A stretch of DNA of 64,000 nucleotides from Tenuifilum sp. 4138str (GCF_041102575.1 NZ_JBGCUE010000005.1:124001-188000), one strand, 5' to 3'; shown: positions 1-8,361, counted from the first letter of the stretch. Notes: generated from the sequence alone by a model not told the origin. Program-made: numbers and translations.

Positions 1-1
1 A

Positions 2-415
2 AAACCCGAACTGGCTACCGATGAACGTTTCTCAACCAATTTCAATAGGGTTAAGCACCGCATGGAGTGCAACAATGCTGTGCAAGAGCACATTTCAAAG
101 TTCAATCGCGATTACTTATTGGCGAAGTTTGAGAAACGCGCTATTCCGGCTGGCGGAGTGTTCAACATGAAGGAGGTTTTTGAACTCCCTGAGGTGCAGG
201 ATTTAGTGATGGAGAGCAAAACAACATCGGGTATGCCAATAAAGGGATTACGAACAGTAGCTTTCAGTATGGGTGAAAATACTAAGCCCATTAAGCTTCA
301 GGCTCCCCCGCATTACGGTGAGCATACCATGTCTGTTCTTAAGGAGATGCTGGGCTACTCAGCTAAGGAAATTAATAGTTTAATTGAAAAAAAGGTAGTA
401 TATGCACGAAAGTAA
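2..415 (+). CDS. CaiB/BaiF-type CoA-transferase, C-terminal part (5' truncated by window)
   Basis: The reading frame is open from base 2, so the gene starts before the window; 137 codons remain. The residues LATDERFSTNFNRVKHR, then a stretch around AIPAGGVFNMKEVFELPEVQ, match the C-terminal part of family III CoA-transferases (CaiB/BaiF), where a dpRF...R motif precedes the aGVPaGpV substrate-loop motif. Such enzymes move CoA between carboxylic acids in the cytoplasm. The 3' end overlaps the next gene (oxidoreductase alpha subunit) by 14 nt, so the genes are probably translationally coupled, and the CoA-transferase may act on the acyl-CoA product or a related acid. The catalytic Asp lies outside the window. 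Substrate cannot be assigned. Confidence 0.8.
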   Translation, partial: KPELATDERFSTNFNRVKHRMECNNAVQEHISKFNRDYLLAKFEKRAIPAGGVFNMKEVFELPEVQDLVMESKTTSGMPIKGLRTVAFSMGENTKPIKLQAPPHYGEHTMSVLKEMLGYSAKEINSLIEKKVVYARK

Positions 416-1526
416 AAAGAACCTTGCTTTTATTGATGGTTCGAGATTAATAACCGAAGCCTTGGTACGGGCTGGCGCCGATACCTTTGTGGGCTATCCT
501 ATAACACCCGCCAACTTGCTTTACCTTTATGCCAGCAAGCGTTTCCCCACCATGCTGGCTGCCCCCGATGAAATTACCACGCTACAATGGATGAGTGGTT
601 TTGCAGTGGCTGGTCATGTGCCTGTTACGGCTACCTCTTATCCCGGATATGCCCTGATGGTTGAATCAATTGGCATGGCTGCCATGATGGAGTTACCCAT
701 GGTAATAGTGCTAGTTCAACGTCTTGGACCAGCAACAGGTACCGCAACCTGCGGCGCACAGGGCGATTTGAATGTGGTTTATGGTACTATGTCGGGTGGT
801 TACTCAATACCCACTTTTTCAATTAGTAACTATCACGATTGCTGGGAGCTATCGGCTAAAGCCGTGCACACTGCCATTGAACTTCGTACGCCGGTTGTGC
901 TTCTAACATCAAAGGAGATGGTGATGACCCTTCAGTCGTTCGACTGGTCAAACCTTCCTGAGATTCAGCCCAAAAAAGTTAAGCACTATAAAGGTGAGGG
1001 GACTTACCTGCCTTACAAGGCTGATGAAACCCTGGTGCCTGACTTTTTACCAGTAAGCCAAAACAAGCATCAGGTTCGTATTACAGCATCAACCCACGAT
1101 ACCAAGGGAATCCTACAAAATGTTCTTCCGGAAGCCATTGAAAACACCAAGCGCCTTGAGCAAAAGTTGCGTAGGAATATTGATGAATATACCACATATG
1201 AGCTTGATGAGCAGCAAGGTTCTGAAACCTTAATTATTACCTACGACATTTCTTCGCAGGCTTCGCGCGAGGCTGTTGTTCACCTTAGAGAGAAGGGCAA
1301 GAAGGTTTCGCTTTTGGTAGCAAAAACACTTCTTCCAATACCACAGATTTATGTTGATATTGCTAACCGCTATACCAGAGTGGTGGTGGTTGAGGAAAAC
1401 CTTACCGGGCAACTGCGTCACCTGCTGTTTGGCGCTGCCGGCCGTAAGGGTGTTAGCGGTGTAAATGGAATTGCTAAAATGATAAGTCCAACCGAAATAG
1501 TTGAGGAGGTAATGCGCTATGAGTAA
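402..1526 (+). CDS. 2-oxoacid:ferredoxin oxidoreductase, alpha subunit (KorA/PorA-like)
   Basis: 374 aa. The N-terminal half carries the pyruvate:ferredoxin oxidoreductase domain I signature (GADTFVGYPITPANLLY, then the glycine/methionine-rich region ending in QRLGPATGTAT), followed by a transketolase C-like domain with ending VVVVEENLTGQLRHLL, typical of KorA. It forms the thiamine-diphosphate enzyme with the downstream beta/gamma fusion and decarboxylates a 2-oxoacid to acyl-CoA while reducing ferredoxin. There is no fused ferredoxin domain and no N-terminal gamma domain; in many KorA proteins gamma is fused at the alpha N-terminus, but here it sits on beta. The start overlaps the CoA-transferase by 14 nt and the stop overlaps the next gene by 8 nt. 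2-oxoglutarate is the commonest substrate for this architecture, but pyruvate, branched-chain or aryl 2-oxoacids remain possible. Confidence 0.88.
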   Translation: MHESKKNLAFIDGSRLITEALVRAGADTFVGYPITPANLLYLYASKRFPTMLAAPDEITTLQWMSGFAVAGHVPVTATSYPGYALMVESIGMAAMMELPMVIVLVQRLGPATGTATCGAQGDLNVVYGTMSGGYSIPTFSISNYHDCWELSAKAVHTAIELRTPVVLLTSKEMVMTLQSFDWSNLPEIQPKKVKHYKGEGTYLPYKADETLVPDFLPVSQNKHQVRITASTHDTKGILQNVLPEAIENTKRLEQKLRRNIDEYTTYELDEQQGSETLIITYDISSQASREAVVHLREKGKKVSLLVAKTLLPIPQIYVDIANRYTRVVVVEENLTGQLRHLLFGAAGRKGVSGVNGIAKMISPTEIVEEVMRYE

Positions 1527-2787
1527 TACCCGTTTCTTAACCGATGCCCAGTTACCGTTTTGCAAGGGTTGTGGGCATGCGTTGGTAGCCCAAAATACTG
1601 AGAAGGCCTTACAAAAACTTAATGTCAACCCCCTCGACGTGGTACTGGTTACCGATATTGGATGCCATGGAATTGTGGATAAGAGCTTCCTAACGCATAC
1701 CGTTCATGGGCTGCATGGTCGCTCATCGGCTTTGGCTGCCGGTATTACTGCGGGTTTAAATAATCCCGGCAAAAAGGTGATAGTTTTCACCGGCGATGGT
1801 GGTGCAACCATTGGCATGCAGCATTTGATTGGTGGAGCTCACTTGGGCTTTGACATGACAGTTGTGGTACACAACAACATGCTTTACGGTATGACCGGTG
1901 GTCAACCATCTGAGTTTACCCCGTGTGGTTTTAAAACGCCTACTCTCCCCGAGGGAAGTACAAAACCTGGCTATGACATCTGTGAGCTAATGGTTGCTGC
2001 TGGAGCATCGTACGTTGAACGTGTGATTGGTATTGGCGATTATTCCGATTCGCTGGCCAAAGCATTTACAGCCCCTGGGTTCTCACTTGTTGAGGTCATG
2101 GAGATTTGCCCCAGCTACGGTGTAAAATCGAATCCGGGAATGAAGCTTAGCAAGCTCGTTGAGGATGCCGGTTGGAACGTTAAGGTTTATGCCGATGGCA
2201 AGGGTAATTCGTTCAAAACACCTATTAACAGCGAACCTAAGAGTTTGATTTCGGACAAATTTGAGGTGAAACCCAAGTACTCCAGCAGTATTGAGAGGCC
2301 ATTTAGCATAATGTTGTCGGGTTCTGCTGGCGAGGGTGTTCAGTCGGCTGCCGAATTCATGGCAAAGGCTGCCATAGTAGCGGGTCTTAATAGTACAAAA
2401 AAAGGGAGTTACCCGGTTACGGTTGGTGTTGGATTCTCGGCATCGGAGGTAATAGTTTCTCCTAAGCAGATTCTTTACACTGGCTCGCCTGTTCCCGATG
2501 TACTTATAATCACATCGACCGACGGTTTGGGCTATGCCCGCGCAGCGGCTGGCAGAATGAAAGGAGGAGTTATCTATATTGATGAAACATTGGATGCGCC
2601 TGAAACCGGTGCTCGCATTGTTAAAGTTCCTTTCCGCGAGAGGGTAGGGGCAAAGAATAGCGCCATGTATGCTGTTTTCTATGCCGTTCATTATGAAAAA
2701 TTCTACCCAATTGAGGCTCTCAAAGATGTTTTCCTTTCCAATAAAATAGCCGAAAAAGTAAATATCGAAAGTTTGTTGCAGTTTTGA
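1519..2787 (+). CDS. 2-oxoacid:ferredoxin oxidoreductase, fused beta-gamma subunit
   Basis: 422 aa. Residues 1-250 are the beta (TPP-binding) subunit: FCKGCGH (C15, C18), TGDGGATIGM (GDGG at 92-95, Mg/TPP motif), NN at 119-120 followed by YGMTGGQPS, and ICPSYG (C197); the three Cys are positioned to hold the [4Fe-4S] cluster of KorB enzymes. Residues ~260-422 are a gamma domain beginning SGSAGEGVQSAA, the catalytic gamma-type Rossmann-like module. Beta-gamma fusion in this order is uncommon compared with separate subunits or alpha-gamma fusion. Together with the upstream alpha gene it makes a two-polypeptide enzyme. A terminator follows at 2880-2909. Confidence 0.88.
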   Translation: MSNTRFLTDAQLPFCKGCGHALVAQNTEKALQKLNVNPLDVVLVTDIGCHGIVDKSFLTHTVHGLHGRSSALAAGITAGLNNPGKKVIVFTGDGGATIGMQHLIGGAHLGFDMTVVVHNNMLYGMTGGQPSEFTPCGFKTPTLPEGSTKPGYDICELMVAAGASYVERVIGIGDYSDSLAKAFTAPGFSLVEVMEICPSYGVKSNPGMKLSKLVEDAGWNVKVYADGKGNSFKTPINSEPKSLISDKFEVKPKYSSSIERPFSIMLSGSAGEGVQSAAEFMAKAAIVAGLNSTKKGSYPVTVGVGFSASEVIVSPKQILYTGSPVPDVLIITSTDGLGYARAAAGRMKGGVIYIDETLDAPETGARIVKVPFRERVGAKNSAMYAVFYAVHYEKFYPIEALKDVFLSNKIAEKVNIESLLQF

Positions 2788-2795
2788 CCGAGATA

Positions 2796-2839
2796 TCAAT
2801 AGGAACACAATAAATAGTTAAACTACCTGTTTCTATCGA
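2796..2839. repeat. Imperfect inverted repeat, family C (TCAATAGRAACA arms)
   Basis: Arms TCAATAGGAACA (2796-2807) and TGTTTCTATCGA (2828-2839) are complementary apart from two wobble pairs. The same arms occur, perfectly paired, at 6536-6582, and a degenerate version at ~41500-41537. It follows the oxidoreductase stop codon and precedes the terminator, so it may be a transcribed 3' hairpin or a dispersed palindrome. Confidence 0.5.
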
Positions 2840-2879
2840 CGAACTTGGGTTTAAGTTAGTTTATTTAAAGCAATTTCAA

Positions 2880-2909
2880 GGGCTGCCCAATATGGGTAGC
2901 TCTTTTTTT
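2880..2909 (+). terminator. Rho-independent terminator after the oxidoreductase operon
   Basis: GGGCTGCCC (2880-2888) pairs with GGGTAGCTC (2894-2902) using two G-U wobbles, 5-nt loop, followed by seven T. Confidence 0.75.
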
Positions 2910-2970
2910 CTATTGACTTTAGCTCAGAATAAACTTATATTTAATCGTTTTTAAATTAAAATTTAAAGCT

Positions 2971-4173
2971 ATGGAACAGCAAAAGAAATCTCCAATTATT
3001 GCAATACTTACTGGCGGGGGCGATGTGCCCGGACTTAACCCAGCCATACGAGCTATAACCATCAGGGCGTTACGCGAAGGTTTTAGCGTGATTGGAATAC
3101 GACGTGGTTGGGCTGGTTTGATTGAGATTATCCGCGATAAGCAAGTGGATAATAGCCATTGCTTTGAGGTTTTAACTGAGGAGCGTGTTAATAAAGCATT
3201 TCGTACCGGTGGAACATTTTTACATACCTCGCGCACAAACCCTGCTAAGGTTGCAAAGGATAATGTACCCGAACACCTAAAAGCAAAATATAACAAGGAT
3301 ATAAACGATTTAACACCTGAGGTTATTAAAAATTTATCTTTTTTGGGCATCGACTACCTAATACCCATTGGGGGTGACGATACCCTCAGCTATGGCGTTA
3401 GGCTTTACCAGGAAGGGTTTAAGGTGATAGCTATCCCTAAAACCATGGATAACGATGTTCCCGGAACTGATTACTGCATAGGGTTTAGCACTTGCGTTAC
3501 ACGCACTATTGCATTAACCGATATGTTACGAACCTCGGCAGGCTCGCATGAACGAATACTGGTGATGGAGGTTTTTGGCCGATATGCCGGATTTACCGCC
3601 ATGCTTCCTACCATGGCTGGCGTGGCTAACCGCTGCGTAATACCTGAGCACAAATTCAACATTGAACGGCTTACCGAGCTGTTAGTTGAGGATAGAAATC
3701 GAAACCCAAGTAAGTACTCAACAGTTTTGGTTTCGGAGGGGGCTACCTTTGAAGGCCTTGAGCAAATGGTTTTCCAGAGTAGCGAACGCGATGCTTTTGG
3801 ACATGCTAAGCTCGGTGGTATTGGCGATATTGTATCCCGAAAGATTAAGGAGCTAACGCCCAAGTTCAACAACGGTAAAACCATAAACATTATAAGTCAG
3901 AACCTTGGCTATTTGGTTCGGGGTGGAGAGCCCGATGCTATTGATTCCATTGTCCCCATGGCATTTGGAAACCTTGCACTCGATCTTATCCTGAAGGGTG
4001 TTCACGGAAGGCTTGTAGTTCTTAAGAATGGTCGTTACGATAATATGCCTATTGATGTGGTTACCAGCAAGAAGAAGATTGTGAACGTGGAGCGTTACTA
4101 TAATACTGAACGTTTACGTCCGTTCTATAAGAGCTTTGAGATGCAACCACTGTTCATCATGACCAGCGAGTAA
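2971..4173 (+). CDS. pfkA: 6-phosphofructokinase, predicted PPi-dependent type
   Basis: 400 aa, longer than the ~320 aa of E. coli PfkA and in the range of the mixed-substrate/PPi group. Seen: TGGGDVPGLNPAIRA at 14-28 (phosphoryl-donor loop), GGDDT at 134-138, PKTMDND at 156-162 with catalytic Asp160, and MEVFGRYAGF. In the family, Gly at the GGD-G position and Gly before T-x-DND mark ATP use, whereas Asp plus Lys (GGDD and PKT) mark pyrophosphate use. Both PPi markers are present, so the enzyme probably phosphorylates fructose-6-phosphate with PPi, reversibly, saving ATP in glycolysis. The ATG at 2971 agrees with the family N-terminus. The next gene starts 3 nt after the stop, so they are co-transcribed. 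Confidence 0.93.
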   Translation: MEQQKKSPIIAILTGGGDVPGLNPAIRAITIRALREGFSVIGIRRGWAGLIEIIRDKQVDNSHCFEVLTEERVNKAFRTGGTFLHTSRTNPAKVAKDNVPEHLKAKYNKDINDLTPEVIKNLSFLGIDYLIPIGGDDTLSYGVRLYQEGFKVIAIPKTMDNDVPGTDYCIGFSTCVTRTIALTDMLRTSAGSHERILVMEVFGRYAGFTAMLPTMAGVANRCVIPEHKFNIERLTELLVEDRNRNPSKYSTVLVSEGATFEGLEQMVFQSSERDAFGHAKLGGIGDIVSRKIKELTPKFNNGKTINIISQNLGYLVRGGEPDAIDSIVPMAFGNLALDLILKGVHGRLVVLKNGRYDNMPIDVVTSKKKIVNVERYYNTERLRPFYKSFEMQPLFIMTSE

Positions 4174-4176
4174 TAA

Positions 4177-4563
4177 ATGCATATAATCCTTCAAATACTT
4201 GACTACTTTTTTGTTGGGTTGCATGCATTCATAGTACTATTTAATCTATTGGGTTGGATATGGGCCAGGTTCCGGAGGTGGAATCTGGCCTTGCTTATTC
4301 TTACAGGTCTCAGCTGGTTTGGGCTTGGCATATTCTACGGTTGGGGCTATTGTCCTTTAACTGATTGGCACTTCAGGGTGCTCCAAGGACTTGGCAGAAC
4401 ACCTCAAGAAACATCGTATGTATCCTATTTGCTAAATAGGCTTTTACAGCTAAAAGTTGACGATACACTGGTTGATAGCGCTACCCTAATTTGTTTTATG
4501 GTGGCTTTAGTTACTTCAGTTATTCTGAACGTTAGGGGATTAAGGATAAAGGATAAAGGATAA
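4177..4563 (+). CDS. DUF2784-like small membrane protein
   Basis: 128 aa with three predicted membrane spans (about residues 7-30, 34-57 and 100-118). The motif YGWGYCPLTDWHFRVL in the middle is characteristic of DUF2784 integral membrane proteins, whose function is unknown. It lies 3 nt downstream of phosphofructokinase and is convergent with trmJ. The last codons and stop are made of a GGATAAA heptamer repeated three times (about 4545-4566), so the C-terminus is in a slippage-prone tract. Confidence 0.75.
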   Translation: MHIILQILDYFFVGLHAFIVLFNLLGWIWARFRRWNLALLILTGLSWFGLGIFYGWGYCPLTDWHFRVLQGLGRTPQETSYVSYLLNRLLQLKVDDTLVDSATLICFMVALVTSVILNVRGLRIKDKG

Positions 4564-4646
4564 AGTTGATGGATGAATGGGTTTTATATTATATTGATAT
4601 TGAGATTCTGACTTCTGATTTATTGTTTTCAATCCAATTTTTTCAT

Positions 4647-5336
4647 TTACCTGTTCAGTTTCTGAATTAGCTCGGTTGTTATGGAGTGCAGCAGTTTAAT
4701 ATCCTGCTCACCTAGTTCGCTGAGGCGCTCCATGAGCCTACCGTATATAAGCTTATCGGGTCCAAGGTCAATAGCCTTCATTACTGCATCAACTTTTTTT
4801 GAAAGTGCCTGAAACGATTGGGAGGTGTCGGCTTTGGCTGCTTGGTTCACGCCTAAGTTGATTCCCGATAGAATATAGGCATAAACCATCACCGATTGTG
4901 CCAGGTTTAGCGATGGGTATTTAGTTTTAAGCGGAATAGTGGTAACCCTTTGGCAAAGATTTATCTCGTGGTTGGTAAGCCCCGACTCCTCTCGGCCAAA
5001 TACAACGGCCACATTGCTGATTGTGTCGCCTTTCCCCTCGATAAATTTTGGCATTTCATGGCTGTCGATAATATCCAACTTTATCCACCTGTCGCGGGCC
5101 GACGTGGCAAAGGCAAAATCGATATCGTGCAGTGCTTCCTCAAGTGTATTATAAACACTGGCATTCTCTAGGATATCGTTAGAGGCGTGTGCCAGCTTGC
5201 GGGCATCAACCGAAAGGTAATCGCAAGGGTTTACCAGTCGTAAGTCGCTGAAACCCATTGTTTTCAGGGCTCGGGCTGCTGCGCCAACATTCTCAGGCAC
5301 AGCAGGTTCCACAAGAATAAATACAATTTTCATCAC
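4647..5336 (-). CDS. trmJ: tRNA 2'-O-methyltransferase, TrmJ/SpoU family
   Basis: 229 aa. The three SPOUT motifs are visible: VEPAVPENVGAAARA (9-23, with N16), VVFGREESGLTNHE (111-124) and PSLNLAQSVMVYAY (141-154), which together form the deep trefoil knot binding S-adenosylmethionine. TrmJ methylates the ribose of nucleotide 32 in several tRNAs. Residues beyond ~165 form a helical C-terminal extension, as in TrmJ. The start could be either of two adjacent ATG codons. Convergent with the upstream plus-strand gene, with 83 bp between and no strong terminator seen. Confidence 0.88.
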   Translation of the reverse strand: MMKIVFILVEPAVPENVGAAARALKTMGFSDLRLVNPCDYLSVDARKLAHASNDILENASVYNTLEEALHDIDFAFATSARDRWIKLDIIDSHEMPKFIEGKGDTISNVAVVFGREESGLTNHEINLCQRVTTIPLKTKYPSLNLAQSVMVYAYILSGINLGVNQAAKADTSQSFQALSKKVDAVMKAIDLGPDKLIYGRLMERLSELGEQDIKLLHSITTELIQKLNR

Positions 5337-5445
5337 TTTTAGGAATTATCGCAAAATTAACAATGAAATTAGAACTATTTGCCTTAATCTATTGATTTGA
5401 GTTGGCTGTATGATTAAATTTGTTTTTACACAAAAGGGTAATCGT

Positions 5446-6477
5446 ATGAAAAAGATTTTACTATTTGCCATTTTTGCATCGGGCGTAACCATTACAGCAG
5501 CCCAGGTAAAGCTAACGCAGGAAACCCATGGTTTCTTTGCCGATTTAAAGAACCCAATGGTTCTAACTAGCTATGTTGAGCCCGGACAGTCGGGGAGCAA
5601 CGTGGTATGGGACTTCAGCAAGTTGCAGGTTCAGAATTCTTTTACCGGTAATATTGAAGGTTTTTACACTTCAAAGTGTTGCAGCAAGTTTACCAAGGGT
5701 AATGTGGTACTTGAGGAGTTCGGAAACTTCTTTGTTTTTGAATCAACCCCAGCAAGTCTTGAGCAGGTTGGTTACATGTCGGCAAATGGGGTAACCCGCT
5801 TTGAGTATAGCAAACCCTTTATTAAAATGCGTTACCCATTTAGCTATGGCGATTTTTACAGTGGCAATTACGAGGGTAATTATATTGTAAACGATAATGT
5901 AATTGGTACAATCTCCGGCACTTACCAGGTTGAGGGCGATGGCTTTGGAAAGTTGATACTTCCAAACGGTCAGACTCTTAATAATGTGCTTCGTGTTAAG
6001 GAGGTTAGAACCACCAAACAGGTTTTCAGTAGCGGTTCGGCTTTAATCACCGATATAACCTACCGTTGGTATGTGGCACAGCATAGGTTTCCAGTACTAG
6101 TCCTAATCCGTAGCGAGGTCAAAGGCGAGAACTCAGAACCAGTTGTAAGTACTCGTGCTGCGTATAATAGCAATGTGATGAATGCTACCACATCAATTCC
6201 AACCAATCAAATTTCAGCTCTCAGCTTAAGCGCTTACCCTAATCCATACACCGATAGGGTCAAGATTGAGTTTACCATGGCCCAACGGGATCAGGTTAAC
6301 CTTAGCATCTACGATATGAGCGGAAAGCTGGTAAAGGAAATTGAGAACAACACCCTCGATTCTGGCCTAAAACACTATGAGTTCTCTGCAAAGTCCCTGG
6401 GCTTAACCAGTGGTGCTTACATACTCAAGCTAAAGGTTGGTCAAATTGAGGAAACACGCAAGCTGTTGGAACTATAG
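5446..6477 (+). CDS. Exported protein with T9SS type A sorting domain
   Basis: The frame opens at 5410, but the ATG at 5446 (MKKILLFAIFASGVTITAAQ) gives a clean signal peptide and is chosen as the start, giving 343 aa. The last ~80 residues (from LSAYPNPYTDRVKIEF to ETRKLLEL) are a C-terminal Por-type sorting domain with the usual SAYPNP opening, SIYDMSGKLVKE core and terminal basic/LLEL tail, directing export by the type IX secretion system to the cell surface. The ~240-residue passenger has no domain that I recognise; it is Gly/Ser/aromatic rich and probably beta-structured. Confidence 0.82.
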   Translation: MKKILLFAIFASGVTITAAQVKLTQETHGFFADLKNPMVLTSYVEPGQSGSNVVWDFSKLQVQNSFTGNIEGFYTSKCCSKFTKGNVVLEEFGNFFVFESTPASLEQVGYMSANGVTRFEYSKPFIKMRYPFSYGDFYSGNYEGNYIVNDNVIGTISGTYQVEGDGFGKLILPNGQTLNNVLRVKEVRTTKQVFSSGSALITDITYRWYVAQHRFPVLVLIRSEVKGENSEPVVSTRAAYNSNVMNATTSIPTNQISALSLSAYPNPYTDRVKIEFTMAQRDQVNLSIYDMSGKLVKEIENNTLDSGLKHYEFSAKSLGLTSGAYILKLKVGQIEETRKLLEL

Positions 6478-6498
6478 ATGTTAAATATCTTTATTGAA

Positions 6499-6521
6499 GG
6501 CCGGGTAACCCCGGCTTTTAT
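6499..6521 (+). terminator. Terminator after T9SS cargo gene
   Basis: GCCGGG, short TAAC loop, CCCGGC, then TTTTATAT, about 20 nt after the stop codon. Confidence 0.75.
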
Positions 6522-6535
6522 ATTAACCAAGACTA

Positions 6536-6582
6536 GTCAATAGAAATACATTAAAATATTCAAATAACTTGTTTCTATTGAC
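6536..6582. repeat. Perfect 11-bp inverted repeat, family C
   Basis: GTCAATAGAAA (6536-6546) is exactly complementary to TTTCTATTGAC (6572-6582), separated by 25 AT-rich bases. Related arms are at 2796-2839 and degenerate ones near 41500-41537, always in intergenic DNA. Confidence 0.6.
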
Positions 6583-6597
6583 TTATCGAGGTAATCC

Positions 6598-6653
6598 CGA
6601 CTCATCAAAATCTTACATTCCGAGATCTCGGAACGATTAGATTTTGTTAGTCG
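6598..6653. repeat. Nested palindromic element with 16-bp perfect core
   Basis: The core TTCCGAGATCTCGGAA (6618-6633) is a perfect palindrome. It is flanked by AAAATCT (6607-6613) / AGATTTT (6639-6645) and outermost CGACT (6598-6602) / AGTCG (6649-6653), giving a symmetric 56-bp structure that could be a protein operator, a cruciform or a strong RNA hairpin. Confidence 0.65.
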
Positions 6654-6737
6654 ATTCGTCAATTGATAAAAATGTTTACGCATCCCCATTCTTTTCAGTC
6701 CATTTTAATTTGTTATTTCATGGTACTTCGGTTTTGC

Positions 6738-6822
6738 TGTTCACTTTTCACTTTTAACTATTCCTCTAACTTCCTCTAACTCCATCATATTCTGCCTATT
6801 CCGATTCATTCCGACTCATTCC
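6738..6822 (-). repeat. Dispersed short repeat, family A (minus orientation)
   Basis: Reading the minus strand gives the family-A unit: GGAATGAGTCGGAATGAATC, then AATATGATGGAGTTAGAGGA, AGTTAGAGGAAT and a GTGAAAAGTGAACA tail. The same unit is at 34361-34446 and three times at 41122-41400 on the plus strand. The rest of the 6478-6955 gap holds the terminator and palindromes listed separately. Confidence 0.7.
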
Positions 6823-6955
6823 TCAAAAATCAGCCTGGTTGAACTTGCTAATTCATGGTTATTGGGTATGATATTGACCCATTTCCCTAAAATTTATTAA
6901 ACAGATTTCAAGAACTCAATGTTTTTGGCTATTTTTACCTTAAACCTGTAAATTG

Positions 6956-8317
6956 ATGTTCCACAGGGATAGCTTTAATAAACATAGGGTAAGGGAACTT
7001 AAGGTGGGCGAGGTAAAAGGGAAGGGCCCGGTTATCTACTGGATGTCGCGCGACCAACGCGTTGCCGATAACTGGGCGCTTATTTATGCCAAGCTAAAGG
7101 CAAATGAGCATAAGGTTCCCCTCCGGGTTGTATTTACCCTTACCCCGGCATTCCCTGCTGCCAATCTCCGTCATTACGATTTCATGCTCAAAGGCCTTGC
7201 GGAGGTTGAAAAAAGCCTTGCCCTTGAGGGAATCCCTTTCAACCTTCTTAGAGGCGAACCCGCTGAACAGCTTTGGGAATTTGCCGAAAGGGTTGAGGCT
7301 TCGCTTATTGTAAGTGATTTTGACCCGCTTTGGGTTAAACGCGATTGGAAATCGCAGCTTAACCAGCGTATAACCATACCCCATCATGAGGTTGATGCTC
7401 ACAATGTGGTTCCCTGTTGGTATGCTTCGCCTAAATTGGAGTTTGGGGCGTACACCCTTCGACCTAAGATAAAGAAACACCTATCAACCTTCCTGACCGA
7501 TTTCCCAGATGTAAAGTTGCAGTGTAAATCGGAACCTAATCTCCATCTTACACGTTGGCACGAGGTGCTGGTTTGGCTCAATGTTTCCGATGAGGTTAAG
7601 CCTGTTAAGGCTTTTGAGGCCGGCGAGAACGCTGCCCACGCAATGCTCTCCGAATTTATTTCGCTCAGGCTAAAGGGCTATGCCGAAAAACGTAACGACC
7701 CCACTCTCGAGTGGCAATCGAACCTATCGCCATATTTGCATTTTGGCCAGATATCGGCCCAGCGAGTTGCCATTGAGGTGCTAAAGGCACCCGTGCCTGA
7801 AGCCGATAAGCAGGCATTACTGGAGGAGTTGATTGTTAGGCGTGAACTCTCCGATAATTTCTGTTTTTACAATCCGGGTTATTCCCGATTTGCCGGATTT
7901 CCCGATTGGGCTAAGGAATCGCACCGCATTCACCGTTTCGATGTTAGGGAATACCTCTATACCCTAAACGAATTTGAAATTGCTCACACGCACGATCCAC
8001 TTTGGAATGCTGCGCAACTGCAGCTGGTAAATAAAGGGAAAATGCATGGCTACATGCGTATGTACTGGGCTAAAAAGATATTGGAGTGGACTACCTGCCC
8101 TGAGGAAGCCATGCGTTTTGCCATTTACCTGAACGATAAGTACAGCCTCGACGGCCGCGACCCCAATGGTTATACGGGAATTGCATGGTCAATTGGAGGG
8201 GTGCACGACAGGGCTTGGCCTGAAAGGCCAATTTTCGGCAAAATACGCTACATGAACTTTGAGGGCTGTAAACGTAAGTTCGACGTTGAAAAGTATATCA
8301 TGATGAATCTTGGTTAA
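6956..8317 (+). CDS. phr: Deoxyribodipyrimidine photolyase, class II
   Basis: 453 aa from the ATG at 6956 (a TTG lies directly before it). IYWMSRDQRVADNWALIYA near residue 30 is the hallmark of class II CPD photolyases. It is followed by the antenna-domain region and a C-terminal FAD-binding half with SNLSPYLHFGQIS, RRELSDNFCFYNP, MHGYMRMYWAKKILEW and LNDKYSLDGRDPNGYTGIAWSIGGVHDRAW, all typical of class II. It repairs UV-induced cyclobutane pyrimidine dimers with blue light. It is monocistronic or read with the phosphodiesterase 44 bp downstream. A light-repair enzyme suggests exposure of the organism to light and air at least some of the time. Confidence 0.93.
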   Translation: MFHRDSFNKHRVRELKVGEVKGKGPVIYWMSRDQRVADNWALIYAKLKANEHKVPLRVVFTLTPAFPAANLRHYDFMLKGLAEVEKSLALEGIPFNLLRGEPAEQLWEFAERVEASLIVSDFDPLWVKRDWKSQLNQRITIPHHEVDAHNVVPCWYASPKLEFGAYTLRPKIKKHLSTFLTDFPDVKLQCKSEPNLHLTRWHEVLVWLNVSDEVKPVKAFEAGENAAHAMLSEFISLRLKGYAEKRNDPTLEWQSNLSPYLHFGQISAQRVAIEVLKAPVPEADKQALLEELIVRRELSDNFCFYNPGYSRFAGFPDWAKESHRIHRFDVREYLYTLNEFEIAHTHDPLWNAAQLQLVNKGKMHGYMRMYWAKKILEWTTCPEEAMRFAIYLNDKYSLDGRDPNGYTGIAWSIGGVHDRAWPERPIFGKIRYMNFEGCKRKFDVEKYIMMNLG

Positions 8318-8361
8318 ACCTTTTGTAGCTTGAAGGTGTTTAACTATAAACCACAATTCCT

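Noticed and set aside
2083-2808. 241-codon open frame on the minus strand opposite the oxidoreductase beta-gamma gene
   Set aside because: Lies wholly antisense to a well-supported gene, has no recognisable domain and irregular composition; a shadow frame.
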